Shown here piece after piece: positions 1 through 7,866 of a stretch of 44,643 bases of DNA. The notes below the pieces were generated by a model that was given only the letters and a program-made list of their open reading frames with translations, made no database searches and was not told the DNA's origin. The stretch lies in the NCBI GenBank assembly GCA_016930535.1, contig JAFGGN010000093.1, positions 1 to 44,643 of the forward strand, in the 5' to 3' direction. This DNA comes from a bacterium (lineage in GTDB: Bacteria > Zhuqueibacterota > QNDG01 > JAFGCO01). Each line of letters starts with the position of its first letter. The first letter of the stretch is position 1. The position numbers and the translations under genes are program-made.

Positions 1-284
1 AACAAATAAATCACAAACAACAAATTCAAAATTACAAACAACAGAATTGGACCGCAAGCGCATCGGAGAAACGGGGACGCGGTGAAACGGAGAAAAAAAG
101 GACAAATATTACGTCCCTACGGCTTCTATAAATATTACGTCCCTACGGGACTATAATTATTTTTTACATCTTCAATGCTATAAATATACCGTCCCTACGG
201 GGCTTTGAAATCTTTGGTCTTTATTCTTTAGTCTTAAATCTTTTTCTCCGTCTCTCCGTTTCTCATCTCCCCGTTTCACGCTCC
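1..284. repeat. Left arm of a composite inverted repeat that bounds the window
   Basis: This stretch matches the reverse complement of the last ~300 bases of the window. The extreme end (acaaataaatcacaaac) matches, as does the 169-276 block with 'cttcaatgctataaatata' and 'ctttagtcttaaatcttttt'. It holds three copies of a short palindromic unit, GTCCCtacGGGAC or close variants, at 113-122, 139-151 and 191-203, each preceded by TATAAATATWMC-like sequence. The spacing between unit centres (about 27 then 52 bp) is mirrored exactly at the other end. No gene is visible. This is probably a dispersed intergenic repeat, but whether it occurs elsewhere in the genome cannot be seen here. Confidence 0.85.
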
Positions 285-285
285 G

Positions 286-413
286 GCCCAACGACCCAAA
301 GACCCAAAGACCCAAAGACCCAAAGACCCAATGACCCAAAGACCCAATGACCCAACGACCCAAAGACCCAAAGACCCAAAGACCCAATGACCCAATGACC
401 CAACAGACCCAAC
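286..413. repeat. 8-bp tandem array (GACCCAAW/GACCCAAC)
   Basis: About sixteen head-to-tail copies of an 8-bp unit, GACCCAAA, with GACCCAAT and GACCCAAC variants. The array runs from just inside the left inverted repeat to 14 bp short of the asd stop codon. A shorter, degenerate copy lies in inverted orientation at 44340-44390, ending in the same ATGACCCAACAGACCC motif, so the array belongs to the composite end repeat. Eight is not a multiple of three and no gene is plausible here. Confidence 0.9.
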
Positions 414-427
414 GCCATGCCGTGCTC

Positions 428-1453
428 CTACGCTTTCAGAATCCCCTTCTGAATAAGCGATTCCGCGATCTGGACCACGTTCAGGGCCGCGCCTTTGCGC
501 AGGTTGTCCGCCACGATCCAGCAGGCGATGCCGTTTTCCCTGCTGATGTCCCTGCGTATCCGGCCCACGAGCACATCGTCCGGAAACCGGTTTACATCAA
601 GCGATGTCGGATAGGGGAGGTCCGGTCCGTCCGGCACACGTACACCAGCTGCATCCGACATCAGACCGCGGACCTCATCCGGTGACACCGGCCGCTCTGT
701 CTCGAACCAGACCGCCTGGCCGTGACCCACGAATACGGGCACGCGCACGCATGTGGCCGATACCTGAATGTCCCCGTCGCCCAGGATTTTCCGAGTTTCA
801 TAGACCAGTTTCAGTTCTTCCCTCGTGTAATCGTCGTCCATGAACGGCTCGATCTGAGGAATGCAGTTGAACGCAATCGGCCGCGGGAACACCTCCGGAT
901 CATAGGGGATGTCGTCCAGTGATTTCAGTGCAGGGGGTGTTTGCGCCCTCAGTTCTTCCGGACCCCGCAGCCCCCATCCGCTGGTGGACTGGTACCCGGC
1001 CACGATGATGCGCCTGATGCGGGCCGCACGGTGCACTGGGGCCAGAGCAGCCACGAGCTGAATCGTGGAGCAGTTGGGACTGGCGATGAACCGTGATTCC
1101 GCGTTCAGCGCGTCCGCATTGACTTCCGGCACGACCAGGGGAACGTCCGGAGACAGGCGGAAATCGCGGCCGTTGTCGATGCAGAAAGCACCTTCTTGTA
1201 AAGCGGTTTCACGCCAGGTGGCGCTGGCGCCCCGGGCTCCTTCCTTTCCGGCGAACAGCACCAGGTCCGCGTTCCTGAACACATCCGCAGAAGTTTCTTC
1301 AACGCCGAACACTTCATTGCCCATGGTCTCGGACCGTGCCCTTGTAGCGGCGATGCGCGGCGGCCATTCACACGGGAAATGCCGTTCCTTCAGGCAGGAT
1401 ACAATGGTTTCGCCGACCAGACCGACACCGACAACCGTGACTTTAAATGCCAT
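428..1453 (-). CDS. asd: Aspartate-semialdehyde dehydrogenase
   Basis: This enzyme makes L-aspartate 4-semialdehyde from L-aspartyl 4-phosphate with NADPH, the branch-point step to lysine, threonine and methionine (and diaminopimelate). The 341-residue protein has the usual length. It shows an N-terminal dinucleotide-binding motif (VVGVGLVGETIV, residues 7-18), the catalytic cysteine in SPNCST (Cys128), the YQSTSGWG stretch at 154-161, and the substrate/His motif VRVPVFVGHGQAV (His244). The start is supported by GGAGTG five bases upstream. The gene has its own promoter and an attenuator-like leader at 1480-1669, and its 3' end touches the 8-bp repeat array. It is the only obvious core-biosynthesis gene in the left half. 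Identification is firm. Confidence 0.96.
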   Translation of the reverse strand: MAFKVTVVGVGLVGETIVSCLKERHFPCEWPPRIAATRARSETMGNEVFGVEETSADVFRNADLVLFAGKEGARGASATWRETALQEGAFCIDNGRDFRLSPDVPLVVPEVNADALNAESRFIASPNCSTIQLVAALAPVHRAARIRRIIVAGYQSTSGWGLRGPEELRAQTPPALKSLDDIPYDPEVFPRPIAFNCIPQIEPFMDDDYTREELKLVYETRKILGDGDIQVSATCVRVPVFVGHGQAVWFETERPVSPDEVRGLMSDAAGVRVPDGPDLPYPTSLDVNRFPDDVLVGRIRRDISRENGIACWIVADNLRKGAALNVVQIAESLIQKGILKA

Positions 1454-1479
1454 CTTACACTCCTTTATTTACGATGAAT

Positions 1480-1526
1480 AAAAAAAGCCCCGGCATCCGT
1501 CTTTTAAGAGAAGGATGCCGGGGCTT
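1480..1526 (-). terminator. Rho-independent terminator in the asd leader (attenuator 3:4 stem)
   Basis: Reading the minus strand, a perfect 14-bp stem (AAGCCCCGGCATCC / GGATGCCGGGGCTT, arms 1526-1513 and 1498-1485) with a 14-nt loop is followed at once by seven T residues. It lies downstream of a strong promoter and a 28-codon leader ORF but 27 bp upstream of the asd start. It would therefore end transcription before asd unless the alternative antiterminator forms. It could also catch read-through from the upstream propeller gene. Confidence 0.9.
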
Positions 1527-1615
1527 CAATAATCATATTCAATTAGACTACGCCAGCATCCTCCACGGGAATCCCGGTTTGGTTTTCATGGTGGTCTTTT
1601 TCATCGCGGATGCTG
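1510..1615 (-). promoter_or_regulatory. Protector and antiterminator segments of the asd attenuator
   Basis: Three pairings compete, numbered from the leader A of ATG (1634). Segment 1 (nt 20-27, CAGCATCC, 1615-1608) is perfectly complementary to segment 2 (nt 74-81, GGATGCTG, 1561-1554). Segment 2 extended (nt 71-82, GGAGGATGCTGG, 1564-1553) pairs over 12 bp, two of them G-U, with the 5' arm of the terminator (nt 114-125, CCGGCATCCTTC, 1521-1510). Formation of 2:3 therefore excludes terminator 3:4. Segment 1 lies inside leader codons 7-9 and segment 2 covers codons 24-28, next to the leader stop. This is the textbook 1:2, 2:3, 3:4 order of trp/thr/his-type attenuators. The pairings are read directly; the switching behaviour is inferred. 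Confidence 0.82.
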
Positions 1616-1634
1616 TCATTTTAAAAGTCTTCAT
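1548..1634 (-). CDS. Lys/Thr/Met-rich 28-residue leader peptide upstream of asd
   Basis: This short ORF of 28 codons plus TAG begins MKTFKMTASAMKKTTMKTK and ends in WRMLA. Six residues are Lys, five Thr and five Met: 16 of 28 overall, and 15 of the first 19. These are the amino acids made from aspartate semialdehyde, the product of the next gene. The ATG falls exactly where transcription should start (six bases after the -10 hexamer) and no Shine-Dalgarno precedes it, so translation would be leaderless. Ribosome stalling at roughly codons 4-13 would mask segment 1 and favour the antiterminator; completing the ORF would mask segment 2 and favour termination. Function is inferred from this arrangement; no homologue is recalled. 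Confidence 0.8.
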   Translation of the reverse strand: MKTFKMTASAMKKTTMKTKPGFPWRMLA

Positions 1635-1640
1635 AAAAAT

Positions 1641-1669
1641 AATATACACCAAATATTTGAAGGAATCAA
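1641..1669 (-). promoter_or_regulatory. Sigma-70-type promoter of the asd leader
   Basis: On the minus strand, TTGATT (1669-1664), a 17-bp spacer, then TATATT (1646-1641). The predicted start point, seven bases after the -10, is position 1634, the A of the leader ATG. The promoter lies in the 22 bp after the stop codon of the upstream propeller gene, which makes asd a separate transcription unit. Confidence 0.72.
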
Positions 1670-1691
1670 ACGGTTTCGCCGCTAAAACGGT

Positions 1692-2960
1692 TTACTTGAT
1701 TTTATAGCACCAAAGCATGTTTTGATCCCGTATGTAGAGTCTTCCGTCCGCGATCACGGGATAGGCCCAGGCTTTTTCCATGCGGTCTTTCTTTTCGGGC
1801 TGGTCCGGAGGCGCAAAAATACTGATTTCCCGGTACGCTTCACAGGAAGCCTCGATCAGGGCTACATTGCCGTTTTCCCCGTGAACGTAGAGCATGCCGT
1901 CCGCATAGCACAATGCGCCCGGTGCCGCATCGCTGGCGGCCTTCCATTTTTCCTGCCCCGTCATGAAGTCGATGCAGAAGAAATCGCTGCCGTTGGCTGC
2001 TGTGCCGTACAGGCAGTCGCCTGCCAGCACCGTGCCTCCGATGGCGTTGGGCAGTTTGGCATCGAAATAGATCTGTTCGGTCCGAACACTGTCCTCGCCG
2101 GGCACGATGCGTATCAGGGCGCCGCCTTTGCGGCTGGCGCTGCTGTATACGTAACTCTGACGCGCCACGGGTGTGGGAATATTCGCGATGCCCTTGGTTT
2201 CATTATACGTCCATAACAGCTTGCCTGTTTCAGAATCGATGCCGGCCAGGAAGGATTCGACGAAAACAACGATCTGTCTGACCTTGCCAGCCTGTATGAC
2301 AATGGCCGAAGCATACGCGGCCTTTTCGTTGCCCGGTATATCACAGGCCCAGATCAGTTTGCCTGTATTTTTATCCAGCGCAACCACGGTCGATTCCGGT
2401 CCGCCCGGCGTGGCAACGACCTTGTCGCCGTCCACGAGCGGGGATTCCGCATAGGCCCAGTTGCCTGGCGTTCCCCCGAAATCCGTTCTCAGACTTTTTT
2501 GCCAGAACACTTTTCCGGTTTTCAGATCAAGGGCGGTCAGGTCCCCGTCCGATCCCAGAGCGAACAGCCTGTCTCCGTCTACGGTAGGCGTGGAACGGGC
2601 CGCCGGGAAATTCGGACGCTGATCCGGATTGCCCACATTACCGATGCGCACGGACCATATCGTTTTTCCACCCGCCGCATCGAGCGCCCTGACATATTCA
2701 TTCTCCAGGCCTTCATTCGTCTGGATATAGAGACGCTTGCCTGCCACGGCCACGGTGCCGTACCCGCTGCCCAGATCCCGGACCTGCCACAGAAGTTCAG
2801 GCCCTCCGTCCGGCCATGATTTCATGAGCCCTTTTTCAGCCGAAATGCCGTTTCTGTCCGGTCCGCGCCATTGCGGCCAGTCCGCTCCGCAAACCTGCAC
2901 GATGACCGCAAACCAGAACAGAATGACGGTCGCACTGACAAACCGATGGGGTTTCTTCAT
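1692..2960 (-). CDS. Secreted PQQ-type beta-propeller protein
   Basis: The product is a 422-residue exported protein. A signal peptide (MKKPHRFVSATVILFWFAVIV) is followed by the DWPQWRGPDRNGIS signature that opens many WD/PQQ-like propellers of Planctomycetes and related bacteria. Repeated blade motifs of the type 'G.LTALDLKTGKVFWQKSL' and 'STVVALDKNTGKLIWACDI' follow, each ending in a Trp. Such folds often bind partner proteins or act as scaffolds; no catalytic residue for a quinoprotein dehydrogenase is visible. The start was chosen at 2960 because GGAGGG lies just upstream; an in-frame ATG at 2987 lacks this. It is the last gene of the carbohydrate cluster, 33 bp after the SGNH/FN3 gene, so a role in polysaccharide handling is possible but unproven. 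Confidence 0.85.
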   Translation of the reverse strand: MKKPHRFVSATVILFWFAVIVQVCGADWPQWRGPDRNGISAEKGLMKSWPDGGPELLWQVRDLGSGYGTVAVAGKRLYIQTNEGLENEYVRALDAAGGKTIWSVRIGNVGNPDQRPNFPAARSTPTVDGDRLFALGSDGDLTALDLKTGKVFWQKSLRTDFGGTPGNWAYAESPLVDGDKVVATPGGPESTVVALDKNTGKLIWACDIPGNEKAAYASAIVIQAGKVRQIVVFVESFLAGIDSETGKLLWTYNETKGIANIPTPVARQSYVYSSASRKGGALIRIVPGEDSVRTEQIYFDAKLPNAIGGTVLAGDCLYGTAANGSDFFCIDFMTGQEKWKAASDAAPGALCYADGMLYVHGENGNVALIEASCEAYREISIFAPPDQPEKKDRMEKAWAYPVIADGRLYIRDQNMLWCYKIK

Positions 2961-2993
2961 GGTGCCCTCCGGTTCAACATGATTCATTGCAGT

Positions 2994-5276
2994 TTATTTC
3001 AACAGCTGCATTTTACCCGTTAATATCCTGTTTCCGCCGCTGATCCTGTAAAAATAGAGCCCGGACGGTACCTGCGCGCCGCTGTCGTCCGTGCCGTTCC
3101 ACATGATGCTGTGTGTGCCCGGTTCGCAGCTCTGGTCCATCAGCATGCGGACCCGCTGTCCGATCGAATTGTACAGGTCTATCCGGATCCTGTCGCGTTT
3201 TTCGATGAAGAGCTCGATCCGGGTCTCCGGGTTGAAGGGATTGGGATAATTGAACGCAAGCATCGTTCGTTCCGGCAGGGGAGCGGTGCACAGGCACGAC
3301 GTTTCTGTCTTGTCCGTATAGGTGATTCTCAGATATGTCCGCGTGCCTTCGCCATACTCGCTGGCCTTCAGGCCGATGCCCGTGGCGCAGTCGTTCATGA
3401 CAAGCAGTCCGTAATTCCCGGCTGTTCCGTCCACCCAGGATTGGACAAGCGCGGTGATGTCCGCTTCCGGATAGAAGGCGTGATCCACACCCTGTACATG
3501 CAGAATTCGGACCACGGGTCCGGATGCATCATAATCCCCGCCGGGTGTATTCCACAGGTCCGATTCGGTTCTGCGGTTCCAGGTGACCGCACTTTCTGTC
3601 CATTCGTTTTGAAGCGCGTACACATCCATGTAATTTTCGGGCTGAAAATCCGACTGGTTCCATACATAGAATCCAAGGGAGGCCGAAAGGATCTGTTTGT
3701 TGTTCAGGGATGCCGGCAGCTGGAACCGGACGAGAAAGCGGTCGATTGCACCCATATAGGGTTCCTCGCCGAAATTCGTGTCCGGTTCATACGCATAGAT
3801 GAAGGAATCGGTGACTTCCGTATCCGTTTTTTCGAGACGGATGGTTTGCGGCACCAGCGATGCATCGAGCGTGACCGCGGAAACCGGGTCCGACAATGCG
3901 GATTCGTTTCCCGCCGCATCGGCTGCCGAGATCCTGTAAACATACGCTGTTTCAGGAAGAAGGCCGGTGTCCGAATAATGGGTTGCATCCGTGGTGCCGA
4001 TGAGTTCACCGTCCCTGTAAATCCGGTACTCGGTCACACCGGAATTGTCAGCCGCAGCATCCCAGGCCAGATTGACGGCCGAGGAGGACGACGGCACTGC
4101 GGTCAGGTTCCCGGGTGAATCCGGAGCTTCATTATCCGAAGGCGTATCAGCCTGGGCCGCCGGACTCGGATCCGATTCGAGACCGGCGCCGTTCACGGCG
4201 CTCACCGTGTATGTATAGGACGATCCCGGTACCAGGTCCTCATCCGCGTACGTGGTATTCACCGTATATCCGGCAAATACGCCATCCCTGTAAATCCTGT
4301 ATCCGGCGATGCCGGATTCGGCGTCCGAGGAGGCGGACCAGCTCAGACCGACCTCCGTTTCATTCACCGGTGCAGCGGTCAGGTTCTGAGGGGCAGCCGG
4401 TGCTGTGTCATCCTGAACGGGTCCGGCCCATCCGGCCAGCCGTGCCCACAGCCACCAGGCGGCATAGGCCTTGCGGTTGCCGTTCAGAGCCTGGCTGTGT
4501 GCGGCGTCACAATCATACCAGTCCGTGCCCTGAATATGTGCGGCCTGCCAGTCTTCGGCCCAGTTGCGGTACTCCCCGTTGTTTTCGTAATCGCAGTTGT
4601 CGTTCGCATAGAGCGGCATATAGTTCACGAGCCCGTCCGGGTCATAGCTTTCAATATCTGCGAAATCATACAGGACTTTCCCATGATCCGTGCAGTAATT
4701 TCGGATCTGCTCATTCCGGATGTTCAGGCTGCCTTCCGCGCCGGAACCGTCCAGGTGCCCGGTCATGTACACGAACCGGACTGACGGGAAATCCTGTTCG
4801 AGTGCGGTCATCAGGGACAGGTAGGTATTGATATTCGCTTCGGACGCCCCTGAAACCTGGCCGCACCAGGACCAGATGATCACGTTGACCGCCGGGTGTG
4901 TGTTCAGATAATTCCGCGTGGCCGTGGCCCAGGATGTGCGGTCCGGATTCCCCAGGTCCTCGGCTCCGGAAAACGGCGTATCGCGAAAATCCAGTGCGCC
5001 GTTCGATCCGCCCGCATTGAAACCGTACAGATTGTGCGGGTATCCCAGGCCGTTCATGAAACCGACGAGTCCGTTCATGCCGCTGACCAGCTGGCTTCCG
5101 TGTGATGTATGGCCGTAGGCGATGTGCAGCGACGCCTTGGCCTGCAGGATGGCCGATTCGGGAATGGCCGTGATGTCCGTGCTCAGGTGATTGACGATAA
5201 CGGGCTGTGCCAATCCGCCTGAAATCCAGGCGGTACACAGCACCATGCACAAAACTGCGTAACTGTATTTTTTCAT
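2994..5276 (-). CDS. T9SS-secreted SGNH-like/FN3/DNRLRE multidomain protein
   Basis: The 760-residue protein carries a signal peptide (1-23). Residues ~26-285 form an alpha/beta domain with YGHTSHGSQ (54-62), IIWSWCGQVSG (133-143) and a late DAAH motif (257-260) that resembles the Asp-x-x-His of SGNH hydrolases. Two fibronectin type III domains follow (~292-385, ~386-478), then a DNRLRE-like domain (~480-655, 'FLVRFQLPASL' and 'VTWNRRTESDLWN'), and a T9SS type A sorting domain (~668-760) opening FNYPNPFNPETRIELF and ending GKMQLLK. Known T9SS biology predicts transport to the outer surface and cleavage or anchoring at the tail. The enzymatic activity of the first domain is uncertain; the nucleophile cannot be assigned with confidence. 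It follows the GH26 gene by 62 bp. Confidence 0.82.
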   Translation of the reverse strand: MKKYSYAVLCMVLCTAWISGGLAQPVIVNHLSTDITAIPESAILQAKASLHIAYGHTSHGSQLVSGMNGLVGFMNGLGYPHNLYGFNAGGSNGALDFRDTPFSGAEDLGNPDRTSWATATRNYLNTHPAVNVIIWSWCGQVSGASEANINTYLSLMTALEQDFPSVRFVYMTGHLDGSGAEGSLNIRNEQIRNYCTDHGKVLYDFADIESYDPDGLVNYMPLYANDNCDYENNGEYRNWAEDWQAAHIQGTDWYDCDAAHSQALNGNRKAYAAWWLWARLAGWAGPVQDDTAPAAPQNLTAAPVNETEVGLSWSASSDAESGIAGYRIYRDGVFAGYTVNTTYADEDLVPGSSYTYTVSAVNGAGLESDPSPAAQADTPSDNEAPDSPGNLTAVPSSSSAVNLAWDAAADNSGVTEYRIYRDGELIGTTDATHYSDTGLLPETAYVYRISAADAAGNESALSDPVSAVTLDASLVPQTIRLEKTDTEVTDSFIYAYEPDTNFGEEPYMGAIDRFLVRFQLPASLNNKQILSASLGFYVWNQSDFQPENYMDVYALQNEWTESAVTWNRRTESDLWNTPGGDYDASGPVVRILHVQGVDHAFYPEADITALVQSWVDGTAGNYGLLVMNDCATGIGLKASEYGEGTRTYLRITYTDKTETSCLCTAPLPERTMLAFNYPNPFNPETRIELFIEKRDRIRIDLYNSIGQRVRMLMDQSCEPGTHSIMWNGTDDSGAQVPSGLYFYRISGGNRILTGKMQLLK

Positions 5277-5338
5277 GGGGCCCTCTCTGTGTCTTTTCTT
5301 GACAGGGGAATATGAAGATAAATTCGATAAAAATCAAA

Positions 5339-7846
5339 TCATTTCAATAGAAGCATTTTTTGTCTTGAAATCTCCCGGCCGGCCCGAAGCTCGGCCATAT
5401 AGATGCCCGATGGGAATACGGAACCGTCGAATGTCATCCGGTGCATTCCCGGAGCAAGCGGTTCCGTTTTCAGCCGTACGAGTTCCCTGCCCAGAATATC
5501 GAACACGGTCAGGCGGACTTCGCTTGTTCCGGGCAGATGAAACCGGATCCGGGTCACGGTGTTGAACGGATTCGGAAAATTGGGATACAGTACGAATGAG
5601 CCGGGGCTGCTGCTGTGCGGATCCGCGGCACCCGTGAGTATGTCGCGAAGCGTTGCATTCGCGGGCTGGATATCGTCGTCATTGTAATGCCAGGCTGCTC
5701 CGAGGGGAATAAATACGCCGTCCGGATTGAACAGCTGGGCATCCAGCGAAAGATCGGTCTGATCGGCATCCGCCGCATGCAGCTCCACGGCGATGACATT
5801 GTCGCCGGTGCGCAGCATGGACAGGGCTTCCGTATCGAAAATGAAGACACGGTTTGTCGAAGCCTCGCTCTGCGCATGGGTGCCGTGTGAAATCACCTGG
5901 CCTTCCGCGAGATTTGTGCGTCCGATTTCGAATCCGTTGACATAGGCCACGGCCGCATCATGGCATTTCACGAGCAGTCCCAGTACGCCAGGGATCGTAT
6001 CCAGGTTGAAATGCGTCCGGAAATACAGCGTGTGCGCGCCTCCGGTCACGGTCCTGTCGCCCGAATTGCCGTATCCCAGAGGTGCCGGACCCAGGGGCCA
6101 TTCCGAATCCGGGTATTCCCGGTCCTTCCAGAAGACCGGTCTCATCAGTGTGTCCACGGTCACGGAAATAATGGCCGCATTCTGCGTGGTGTTTCCGCAT
6201 GTGTCACGGGCCTGAATGTAGTACGGGACCGTTTCTCCCTGGATTCCTGTCAGCCATGTGCTGTGAAACCGTCCGCCCTGTCCTGTTTGAAAGGGTTCTG
6301 TCATATCGTCGTAGGGCAGGTCCTCCATGCCCAGCCTGAGGAATGCCCGCTCGTTGGTTTCCAGAACCAGTTCGAAGGCCGTGAAGTGTACCGTCCACGG
6401 GGACGGGGGCGCCCGGACGAATTCCGGCGGTGCAATATCCGCGCCTGCCCGGGAATACATATCGGGCAGGTCGGCTTCGAAAACCGTGTAGGGATCTTCG
6501 TAGAATTTCAGAAAATCCGGGACACTGGGATGCCCGGGATAGGGCGCGAAATGATGATCCGTGCCTGCGTTCCGCCAGACCGCGGCGTAGGATACAAATG
6601 CGGCGAGCGAATCTGTTTTGATGGGTTCCAGAAGAATACGCGTGAACCAGTCCCCGGTGGGAATGCCGTCGCGCTGGCCCACTTCCGTCCATGCAGCCAC
6701 CTTGTTTCGGTTCAGGGCCATCCGGGCCAGGTCCCGCACTTTATCGACCACGTAAGCCTGATCCGTCGTGGTCACCGGGTAATAATAGTAGTGGTCCATA
6801 CCCAGTATGTCCACATATGCATCACCGGGATACCGTTCCAGGTAAGCCGTGGAATCCCGGCCCTCTGTGCCCGGTGAATAGGCGTAAAGCAGGTTATGCA
6901 CATTGAGCGAATCCCTCAGATAGGCGATCGTAAAACGCCAGAGTCCGACGTATTCTTCGGCGGTGCAGTGACCGTCCCCCCACCAGAACCAGCTGCCGTC
7001 ATGCTCATGATAGGGACGGAATATTACGGGTATGGACTGTCCGTGGGACCCGCGCAGGGATTTGAAAAACCGTGCGGCTGTTTTCAGTTTGTTTTTATAG
7101 GAATCGTGATACAGCCCGCCAGGAAGCAGGGTGGCCACGATGCGTTCGTCGTTTACATCCTCGCTGTAGAATCCCCTTCCCAAAGGATCCCGCTGATGCC
7201 AGCACATGGTATTGATACTGCCTTTTGCAAAGGCCGTGGTCATCTGGTATCTCGTGTCGGCGATGTTGTTCGCCCAGGTAATGCGCGTCAGGTCCCAGCT
7301 GTACACGGCCGGAAAATCGCCGCATACATCGTTTACGTCCGACCGGTCCAGGTCGTTGTTCCAGCCGACGCCGTAACCGGTGGCGTCATGCATGCCGAAC
7401 ATCAGATGATATTCGGCCCGGATGCGCAGATTGTCGAATAAATACCGGGTTTCCCGCGTTGCGGACATGTCCGTGATGTGAATTCCGCTCACCTGCACAC
7501 CGGATTCAAACCGGCTGCAGGCATCGTAAAGCGCATCCGTTTCCGCCTGCACCTGAGCCTGCGTTGCAGCGGAGAGATCCGAAAGCGCGAATGCCGCCGC
7601 TGCATCGATGGCAGACTGCAGCACGCCTTCCGAACCGGGCGGCACCTGCCCTTCTTCCAGGCCTTCGTCAATAAAGCCGATCAGATGCTGTGTGTCGAGA
7701 ATCGCGGTTTCCAGTGCCGCAAGATCGACGGCCTGTATGACAGCGCGGTCCGTACCGGACGACAGACCTGTATACTCAGACCGGTTTCCGGCCGAAACGA
7801 AACAGACCGCGGATGCGGTTAAAAAAATGAACGGCAGATGTTTCAT
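5339..7846 (-). CDS. Glycoside hydrolase family 26 (beta-mannanase type), T9SS secreted
   Basis: This 835-residue secreted enzyme probably cleaves internal beta-1,4-mannosidic bonds. After the signal peptide (MKHLPFIFLTASAVCFVSA) there is a FIVAR-like helical region (~25-115) and then the GH26 barrel. The acid/base Glu281 lies in FRPYHEHDGSWFWWG and the nucleophile Glu388 in AAWTEVGQRDG; their 107-residue spacing fits the family. A beta-rich region follows, including a galactose-binding-like module (~580-730), then a T9SS sorting domain (YPNFPNPFNTVTRIRF to QKMLLLK). The start at 7846 is preferred because GGGAG precedes it; an upstream in-frame ATG at 7861 has no such site. GH26 also contains lichenases and xylanases, so mannan is the most likely but not the only substrate. 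Confidence 0.9.
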   Translation of the reverse strand: MKHLPFIFLTASAVCFVSAGNRSEYTGLSSGTDRAVIQAVDLAALETAILDTQHLIGFIDEGLEEGQVPPGSEGVLQSAIDAAAAFALSDLSAATQAQVQAETDALYDACSRFESGVQVSGIHITDMSATRETRYLFDNLRIRAEYHLMFGMHDATGYGVGWNNDLDRSDVNDVCGDFPAVYSWDLTRITWANNIADTRYQMTTAFAKGSINTMCWHQRDPLGRGFYSEDVNDERIVATLLPGGLYHDSYKNKLKTAARFFKSLRGSHGQSIPVIFRPYHEHDGSWFWWGDGHCTAEEYVGLWRFTIAYLRDSLNVHNLLYAYSPGTEGRDSTAYLERYPGDAYVDILGMDHYYYYPVTTTDQAYVVDKVRDLARMALNRNKVAAWTEVGQRDGIPTGDWFTRILLEPIKTDSLAAFVSYAAVWRNAGTDHHFAPYPGHPSVPDFLKFYEDPYTVFEADLPDMYSRAGADIAPPEFVRAPPSPWTVHFTAFELVLETNERAFLRLGMEDLPYDDMTEPFQTGQGGRFHSTWLTGIQGETVPYYIQARDTCGNTTQNAAIISVTVDTLMRPVFWKDREYPDSEWPLGPAPLGYGNSGDRTVTGGAHTLYFRTHFNLDTIPGVLGLLVKCHDAAVAYVNGFEIGRTNLAEGQVISHGTHAQSEASTNRVFIFDTEALSMLRTGDNVIAVELHAADADQTDLSLDAQLFNPDGVFIPLGAAWHYNDDDIQPANATLRDILTGAADPHSSSPGSFVLYPNFPNPFNTVTRIRFHLPGTSEVRLTVFDILGRELVRLKTEPLAPGMHRMTFDGSVFPSGIYMAELRAGREISRQKMLLLK

Positions 7847-7866
7847 GGACGCTCCCTGCACAACGT

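Noticed and set aside
100..210. A CRISPR array from the repeated GTCCCTACGG units.
   Set aside because: Only three short, imperfect units with unequal spacing, and no cas gene.
1480..1526. Read the GC-rich hairpin as the ordinary terminator of the propeller gene that ends at 1692.
   Set aside because: A promoter (1641-1669) and a leader ORF lie between that gene and the hairpin, and the hairpin arm pairs alternatively with the leader. An attenuator explains all parts; catching read-through is at most a secondary role.
1447..1707. An 86-codon plus-strand frame in the asd control region.
   Set aside because: It runs antisense through the attenuator and has no ribosome site; the opposite strand explains the sequence better.
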